Origin: Streptomyces sp. SJL17-4
Lineage (GTDB): Bacteria > Actinomycetota > Actinomycetes > Streptomycetales > Streptomycetaceae
Direction: 5' to 3'
Length of the DNA: 64,000 nt
Assembly (NCBI RefSeq): GCF_036826855.1
Contig: NZ_CP104578.1
Location: forward strand, 1,860,001-1,924,000
Part shown: piece by piece, positions 59,617 to 64,000 of the stretch
How positions within the stretch are numbered: the stretch's first letter is position 1
How the letters are laid out: the number at the start of each line of letters is the position of its first letter
Made by a program: the position numbers and the translations under genes
Notes under the pieces: generated by a model
What the model was told of the DNA's origin: nothing
Seen by the model: only the letters and a program-made list of their open reading frames with translations
Database searches by the model: none

Positions 59617-61632
59617 GTGCGTACCCACCTCGTCGACCGCGTCCGCAACCTCGGCATCCTGGCCCACGTCGACGCCGGCAAGACCACCGTCACCGAGCGG
59701 TTCCTGTACCTCACCGGCGCCACCCACAAGCGCGGCGAGGTCCACGACGGCACCACCGTCACCGACTTCGACCCGCAGGAGCGGGACCGCGGCATCACGA
59801 TCTTCGCCGCGGCCGTCAGCTGCGACTGGGCCGGGCACCGGATCAACCTCATCGACACCCCGGGGCACGTCGACTTCTCCGACGAGGTCGAGCGCTCGCT
59901 GCGCGTCCTCGACGGCGCCGTCGCCGTCTTCGACGCCGTCGCGGGCGTCGAGCCGCAGAGCGAGACGGTGTGGCGGCAGGCCGACCGGCACGGCGTCCCG
60001 CGCATCGCCTTCGTCAACAAGCTGGACCGCGCGGGCGCGGAGCTCGACAGCGCCGTGGAGTCGATCCGTACCCGCCTCGGCACCGTCCCGCTGCCCGTCC
60101 AGCTGCCCATCGGCCGCGAGGACGGCTTCACCGGCGTCGTGGACCTGGTCGGGATGCGGGCGTACGTGTGGGCCGACGGCGCCGACACGTACACCGACCA
60201 GCCGGTCCCCGACGAGCTCCGCGACGAGGCCCGGCACCGCAGGCGACTTCTGGAGGAGACCGTGGCGGAGCTGCATCCGGGCGCCCTGGAGGAGTTCTGC
60301 GGCGAGGGCGCGCTCTCGGCGGAGACCCTCACGGGCGCGCTCCGCGACCTCACCCTCACCGGCGAGGCCGTGGTCGTGCTCTGCGGTTCGGCGTACCGCA
60401 ACCGGGGTGTCGAGCCGCTGCTCGACGCCGTCGTCGCGTACCTCCCGGCGCCCTCGGACATGCCTCCGGTACGCGGAGAGGTGCCGGCGGACCCGGAGGC
60501 GCCGTTCACCGCGCTCGCCTTCAAGGTGAGCGCGACGGCCACCGGCCGGATGACCTACGTCCGCGTCTACGCGGGCATGATCGGGAAGGGGGACACCGTG
60601 CTCGACACCGTCAGCGGCCGCACCGAGCGGATCGCCCGCATCCTGCGGGTCCAGGCCGACCGGGCGACCGAGGTCGACGTGGCGCGCGCCGGGGACATCG
60701 TCGCCGTCGTGGGCCCGAAGGGCGCCCGCGCCGGAGCCACCCTGTGCGCCCCGGGCGCCCCGATCGTCCTCGAACCGCCGACGACCGCCGACCCGGTGGT
60801 CTCGGTCGCGGTCGAGGCCCGCCGGAGCACGGACACCGGCCGCCTGGCGACGGCCCTCGCCCGGCTCTCCGAGGAGGACCCCTCGCTCGTCGTGCGGTCC
60901 GACCCGGAGACGGGCCAGACCGTCCTGTCGGGTCTGGGCGAACTGCATCTGGAGGTCGCGGTGGAGAAGCTGCGGCGCGACCGGGGCCTTGAGGTCACCG
61001 TCGGCCGTCCGCAGGTCGCGTACCGGGAGACGGTGGCGAAGGGCGTCACCGGGCTGCTCCACCGTCACGTCAAACAGGACGGCGGCGCGGGCCAGTTCGC
61101 CCATGTGGTCATCGACGTCGAACCGCTCGACGAGGGAGAGGAGTTCGCGTTCACGTCGACCGTCACGGGCGGCCGGGTCCCGCAGGAGTACGTCCGCGCG
61201 GTCGAGGCCGGCTGCCGGGACGCGCTCGTCGAGGGTCCCCTCGGCGGCCACCCGGTGACCGGGGTCCGGGTCACGCTCACGGACGGCGCCACGCATCCGA
61301 AGGACTCCTCGGAGATGGCGTTCCGCACGGCGGGCCGCTTCGCGCTGCGCGAGGCGCTCCGCGCGAGCGTGATGACGCTCCTGGAGCCGGTGACCGACGT
61401 GACGGTCACCGTCCCCGCGGAGTCCGTCGGCTCGGTCCTCGGCGACCTCGCGGCCCGCCGCGGCCGGGTGTCGGACCAGACGACCCGCTCCGGTACGGCG
61501 GTGGTGGAGGCGACGGTGCCGCTGGCCGAACTCTTCGGCTACGCGTCCCGCCTGCGCGGCCGCACCCAGGGCCGGGGCACGTTCACGACCCGCCCGGCGG
61601 GCTATGCGGCGGCGCCGACGCCGATGAGGTGA
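59617..61632 (+). CDS. Elongation factor G paralogue / ribosomal-protection-like GTPase
   Basis: 671 residues from GTG 59617 after gaaaggaac. All five EF-G domains: G1 AHVDAGKTT (AHVDAGK as in TetM, EF-G has AHIDAGK), G2 [13 protein letters not shown]3 [18 protein letters not shown]4 NKLD, domain IV with [20 protein letters not shown] and domain V ending in [17 protein letters not shown]. It is shorter than housekeeping EF-G (about 700). Relatives in Streptomyces are a second, non-essential fusA-like gene of unclear role; fusidic acid tolerance, ribosome rescue or protection are candidates. Followed by a very strong terminator. Confidence 0.9.
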   Translation: MRTHLVDRVRNLGILAHVDAGKTTVTERFLYLTGATHKRGEVHDGTTVTDFDPQERDRGITIFAAAVSCDWAGHRINLIDTPGHVDFSDEVERSLRVLDGAVAVFDAVAGVEPQSETVWRQADRHGVPRIAFVNKLDRAGAELDSAVESIRTRLGTVPLPVQLPIGREDGFTGVVDLVGMRAYVWADGADTYTDQPVPDELRDEARHRRRLLEETVAELHPGALEEFCGEGALSAETLTGALRDLTLTGEAVVVLCGSAYRNRGVEPLLDAVVAYLPAPSDMPPVRGEVPADPEAPFTALAFKVSATATGRMTYVRVYAGMIGKGDTVLDTVSGRTERIARILRVQADRATEVDVARAGDIVAVVGPKGARAGATLCAPGAPIVLEPPTTADPVVSVAVEARRSTDTGRLATALARLSEEDPSLVVRSDPETGQTVLSGLGELHLEVAVEKLRRDRGLEVTVGRPQVAYRETVAKGVTGLLHRHVKQDGGAGQFAHVVIDVEPLDEGEEFAFTSTVTGGRVPQEYVRAVEAGCRDALVEGPLGGHPVTGVRVTLTDGATHPKDSSEMAFRTAGRFALREALRASVMTLLEPVTDVTVTVPAESVGSVLGDLAARRGRVSDQTTRSGTAVVEATVPLAELFGYASRLRGRTQGRGTFTTRPAGYAAAPTPMR

Positions 61633-61648
61633 CGTGGGATGCGGCGTA

Positions 61649-61687
61649 GGGCGTCCGGGCTGCGGTGACCCCGCAGCCCGGACGCCC
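61649..61687 (+). terminator. Perfect 17-bp stem terminator
   Basis: gggcgtccgggctgcgg pairs without mismatch with ccgcagcccggacgccc across a five-base loop, 17 bp after the stop of the GTPase gene; also lies after the convergent methyltransferase gene (ends 61730), so it can serve both. Confidence 0.9.
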
Positions 61688-61729
61688 GGTCGTGCTCCCG
61701 GTCCCGCGCCTGCCGTGGGTGACGGCCCC

Positions 61730-62500
61730 TCACCGTGCGGCGGTCGCCGCTGCCAGGAACATCGGCAGTGCCAGGAAGAGGCGGTCGGCCTCGGCCCGCG
61801 CGCGCTGCTCCGCGACCCAGCGGTCCGTCTGCTCACGCGTGACGGCGTCGGCGGAGCAGGCTCCTTCGGCCAGCCCGATGAGCAGCGGCAGCATCACCGG
61901 TCCGGTGAAGACGCCGGTACGGACCTCGACCGTCACCTCACCGAAACCGGCGTCCAGCAGCAGGTTGCGGTATCGGCGGGCGGCCCTCGGACCGACGATC
62001 CGGTCGGCGCGCGCGTGCACGATCGTGCGGGTGAGACCCGGATCGTCGGAGTCGATGACGAACGTGTCCCAGTCCTGGCCGACCAGAACGATCCGCCCTC
62101 CGGGCACGACAACCCTGCGGGCCTCCGCCAACGCCCTCTCCGGTTCGGCCAGTTCATGGAACACCTTGTCCGCCCGGTAGCCGTCCACCGAGGCGTCCGG
62201 CAGCGGCAGTCCGGAGGCCCCCGCGATGCGGAAGTCCGCCCGGGGCCACCGGCGGCGGGCGACGGCGATCATCCGTTCGCTCGGGTCCACGCCGACGGCC
62301 GTCACACCCCCCTCGGCCAGTTCCGCCACGGCTCGTCCGGCGCCGCAGCCCACGTCCACCACGGACGTTCCGGGTTCGGCGCCGAGCAGGCCGTAGGACA
62401 AGGCCCTCAGTTCCCCGGCGCCCGGCAGGCGATCGGCTGCGTCGAGCCGTGCGACGAGGTCGTCCGGTGACGGGCGCGTCAGTTCCGTGTCTCTGGTCAT
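61730..62500 (-). CDS. SAM-dependent methyltransferase (class I)
   Basis: 256 residues from ATG 62500. Motif I TSVVDVGCGAGRAVAELAEG (about 45-64), acidic loop VGVDPSERMIAVARR, motif IV-like PLPDASVDGYRADKVFHELA and ARRVVVPGGRIVLVGQDWDT. Resembles small-molecule C- or O-methyltransferases. Divergent from a MerR regulator, and the 18-bp dyad between them suggests it is the regulated gene. Confidence 0.9.
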   Translation of the reverse strand: MTRDTELTRPSPDDLVARLDAADRLPGAGELRALSYGLLGAEPGTSVVDVGCGAGRAVAELAEGGVTAVGVDPSERMIAVARRRWPRADFRIAGASGLPLPDASVDGYRADKVFHELAEPERALAEARRVVVPGGRIVLVGQDWDTFVIDSDDPGLTRTIVHARADRIVGPRAARRYRNLLLDAGFGEVTVEVRTGVFTGPVMLPLLIGLAEGACSADAVTREQTDRWVAEQRARAEADRLFLALPMFLAAATAAR

Positions 62501-62516
62501 GAGCGCAAGGCTGGGG

Positions 62517-62534
62517 CTTAATGTCGACATGAAG
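62517..62534. promoter_or_regulatory. 18-bp dyad in the methyltransferase/MerR intergenic region
   Basis: ctta-atgtcgacat-gaag: a perfect 10-bp palindrome (atgtcgacat) flanked by ctt/aag half sites, i.e. 16 of 18 positions symmetric. On the minus strand a TTGACT hexamer (62540-62535) precedes it directly, as in MerR-type promoters with the operator in a long spacer. A likely MerR operator; the -10 element is not clear. Confidence 0.55.
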
Positions 62535-62576
62535 TCAAGCGAGCACAGCGTGCTTGAGGGCGGGGAGCCTGCGGCG

Positions 62577-62981
62577 ATGAGCATCGGCGCCCTCGCCGAA
62601 CGCTTCGGTCTGGCCACGCATGTGTTGCGCCACTGGGAGGCGATGGGGCTGCTCGCTCCCGCACGTGACGCCGTCGGCCACCGCCGCTACCGCACCGCCG
62701 ACCTCGCACGTGTCGCCGTCATCCTGCGTGCCAAGGAGGCGGGGCTGTCCCTGGACACCATCCGTTCTCTGGTCGCCACCGCCGATACCGCGAAGCGCCG
62801 GGACACCCTCCGCGAGGAGGCCGAGACGCTTCGTTCCCGCATCGCGGCCGCGCAGGCCTCGCTCGAACTCCTTGAATGCGCCCTCGGCTGCGACCGGGAG
62901 GACATCAGCCGGTGCGCCCATGTCCAGCGGACGGTGGCAGACCGCGTCGGCACGGACGCCGCCGCTCCCCGCCCCGTCTGA
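62577..62981 (+). CDS. MerR-family transcriptional regulator
   Basis: 134 residues from ATG 62577 (ggggag site); ATG 62529 is in frame but lies in the operator dyad. N-terminal MerR HTH MSIGALAERFGLATHVLRHW then EAMGLLAPARDAVGHRRYRT, dimer helix from about 75. The C terminus holds three cysteines (LECALGCDREDISRCAHVQR), which could bind a metal or sense thiols. Divergent from the methyltransferase gene. Confidence 0.88.
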   Translation: MSIGALAERFGLATHVLRHWEAMGLLAPARDAVGHRRYRTADLARVAVILRAKEAGLSLDTIRSLVATADTAKRRDTLREEAETLRSRIAAAQASLELLECALGCDREDISRCAHVQRTVADRVGTDAAAPRPV

Positions 62982-63017
62982 GACCGTCCGCCCGCCCGCT
63001 GTTCACCCGGCCTCGGG

Positions 63018-63494
63018 TCACCCGGCCTCGGCGCGCCGCTGCCGTCCCAGGTGGACCGTCGACCAGACGAGCGCCAGCAGGAAGAGCACGGCACCGGCGC
63101 CGAACACGACGGTGCCCACTGCCGCCCCACCGCCGCCGACGTCGTCCGCGGAAGCGGCCACCCGCGGATCGTCCTCCCGGTACCGGACGGTCAGACGTTC
63201 ACCGACGACGTTCTTCCCGTGACTGCTCCCCACCGGAAGGTCCGCCACCACGGTCCGCCCCTCGGCCTCGAACCTGACCTTGCATCCCCCCAGGAAGCAC
63301 CCCGAGCCGGCGGCCACCAGCGTCGCGTCGGCCTGTCGGCCGTCCTGGAGGGAGCGCAGGTGCTGGGCCGCCGGAAGCATCACGAGGCCCGACAGAGCCG
63401 CCAGCAGCACTGTGAGCACCAGCGCGAACACGATCGCCGCACGTGGTCCCAGGACTCCCTTGCCCGCGTTCGTCTCGGCGTTCAGGTCATCCAC
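63018..63494 (-). CDS. DUF3592-like two-helix membrane protein
   Basis: 158 residues if GTG 63494 is the start (TTG 63521 would add nine). Two membrane segments (AAIVFALVLTVLLAALSGLV and AVGTVVFGAGAVLFLLALVW) enclose a beta domain with DGRQADATLVAAGSGC, CKVRFEAEGRTVVADLPVGS and GERLTVRYREDDPRVA, the pattern of DUF3592 proteins. An extracytoplasmic Cys pair (GCFLGGC) could be a disulfide. Function unknown. Confidence 0.78.
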   Translation of the reverse strand: MDDLNAETNAGKGVLGPRAAIVFALVLTVLLAALSGLVMLPAAQHLRSLQDGRQADATLVAAGSGCFLGGCKVRFEAEGRTVVADLPVGSSHGKNVVGERLTVRYREDDPRVAASADDVGGGGAAVGTVVFGAGAVLFLLALVWSTVHLGRQRRAEAG

Positions 63495-63542
63495 CCCCTT
63501 CGGTCGTCTCTCTCTGATCAACGTACCCGTGCGGTCCGGAGG

Positions 63543-63980
63543 TCAGGAGCCGAGGTCCAGCTCGGCCCGCACGGTCTTCCCTACCGGTACGCGGTCGAGC
63601 ACCTCCCACCGGGCCGCCAGCGCCGCGACGAGCAGCAGGCCGCGCCCGCCCTCGTCGAGGGGCCTCGGGGCGACGGTGGCCGGACGCCGCTCGCCCCGGG
63701 TGTCGGAAACGTCGATCCGGAGCCGCAGCCCGGGTGTGTACGCGAGCGTCAGCTCGAAGTCCCGCCCGGGGACGCGGCCGTGGGTGACGGCGTTGGCGGC
63801 GAGTTCGGCGACGAGCAGCGCGGCGGCGTCGGAGACTTCGGAGCCGTACGGGATGTTCCAGCGGTCGAACTGGTGGAGAGCGAGCCGACGGGCGAGGCGG
63901 GCGCCGCGCGGGGTCGAGCTGAAGCGCTGGGTGAACACACGTACGGTGACGGTGGCTTCGCGGGTCACGGGGGAGGTCAT
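63543..63980 (-). CDS. RsbW/anti-sigma-factor-like ATPase
   Basis: 145 residues from ATG 63980, complete. GHKL/HATPase_c fold: N box LLVAELAANAVTHGRVPG (about 55-72), G1 box RIDVSDTRGERRP and G2 region DEGGRGLLLVAALAARWEVL. Single-domain ATP-binding proteins of this group are very numerous in Streptomyces and act as anti-sigma factors or partners of DUF397/HTH proteins. The partner is not in view; upstream DNA ends at the window edge. Confidence 0.9.
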   Translation of the reverse strand: MTSPVTREATVTVRVFTQRFSSTPRGARLARRLALHQFDRWNIPYGSEVSDAAALLVAELAANAVTHGRVPGRDFELTLAYTPGLRLRIDVSDTRGERRPATVAPRPLDEGGRGLLLVAALAARWEVLDRVPVGKTVRAELDLGS

Positions 63981-64000
63981 GGGGCCAATGTGGCGGCGCC

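Noticed and set aside
58528..61836. A 1102-codon minus-strand frame extending the DUF6232 protein through the EF-G paralogue
   Set aside because: Antisense to a complete GTPase; the natural start is ATG 59151 after which domain order is normal.

Overview
The window is high-GC actinobacterial DNA and almost certainly a Streptomyces chromosome. The signs are very strong third-position GC in every gene, frequent GTG starts, mycothiol-type redox proteins, SAV2148-type HEPN and DUF6223/DUF6232/DUF1707 families, and the Streptomyces-type order of the sulfate-assimilation genes. I cannot name the species. There are no rRNA, tRNA or CRISPR features. I see about 50 well-supported protein genes, several genes too short for usual ORF cut-offs, and two degraded accessory patches.

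Layout. 1-3.6 kb is accessory and decayed: the 5' part of a large secreted DNRLRE protein (minus), a frameshifted AlbA_2/Schlafen-type fragment, and two IS5-type transposase fragments lying in opposite orientation. 3.6-11.1 kb is ordinary accessory chromosome: a PRC/DUF2382 stress protein, a VOC/AraC convergent pair, a YihY membrane protein, an AidB acyl-CoA dehydrogenase, a GAF regulator and an acetyltransferase. 11.1-20.7 kb is the main operon: a cysteine-type leader peptide, ferredoxin sulfite reductase, a 59-residue zinc ribbon, cysH, cysC, cysD, cysN, a sulfonate-type ABC transporter and a sirohydrochlorin chelatase. Together these import and reduce sulfur and make the siroheme the reductase needs. 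20.8-28.2 kb carries a D,D-carboxypeptidase, a DsbA/mycothiol nitroreductase, DUF1697, a sugar ABC transporter, a phosphotransferase-fold protein and an alpha/beta hydrolase.

28.2-40.7 kb carries a DEDD exonuclease, the HEPN protein, a copper amine oxidase-like protein split over two exported proteins, the alpha-glucan genes glgX and treY, an MFS transporter, small membrane and secreted proteins, and an unusually short cytochrome P450. 40.8-45.3 kb looks acquired: an integrase remnant, then a TetR regulator divergent from a thioredoxin-reductase-like flavoprotein and a DHA2-type efflux pump. 45.3-64 kb holds an FHA protein, treZ (completing treY/treZ), aminopeptidase P, LysR, a CTP-synthase-like amidotransferase, DUF6223, a NarL-type two-component pair, a kinase, a second VOC protein, a two-gene pair sharing an Asn/Gly motif, an EF-G paralogue with an upstream short ORF, a MerR/methyltransferase pair and an RsbW-like ATPase.

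The most interesting points are: (i) the adjacent pair at 58.2-59.15 kb that shares a near-identical prion-like motif, C-terminal in a membrane protein and N-terminal in the translationally coupled neighbour; (ii) the leader peptide plus mutually exclusive stems before the sulfite reductase, and further Cys-codon short ORFs inside the same operon; (iii) the 43-codon upstream ORF before the EF-G paralogue; (iv) the 25-bp tandem duplication over the start of the AraC-family gene; (v) the P450 with no recognisable I-helix; and (vi) heptanucleotide repeats that straddle two stop codons. All functional statements are read from sequence motifs and family knowledge; no database search was run.
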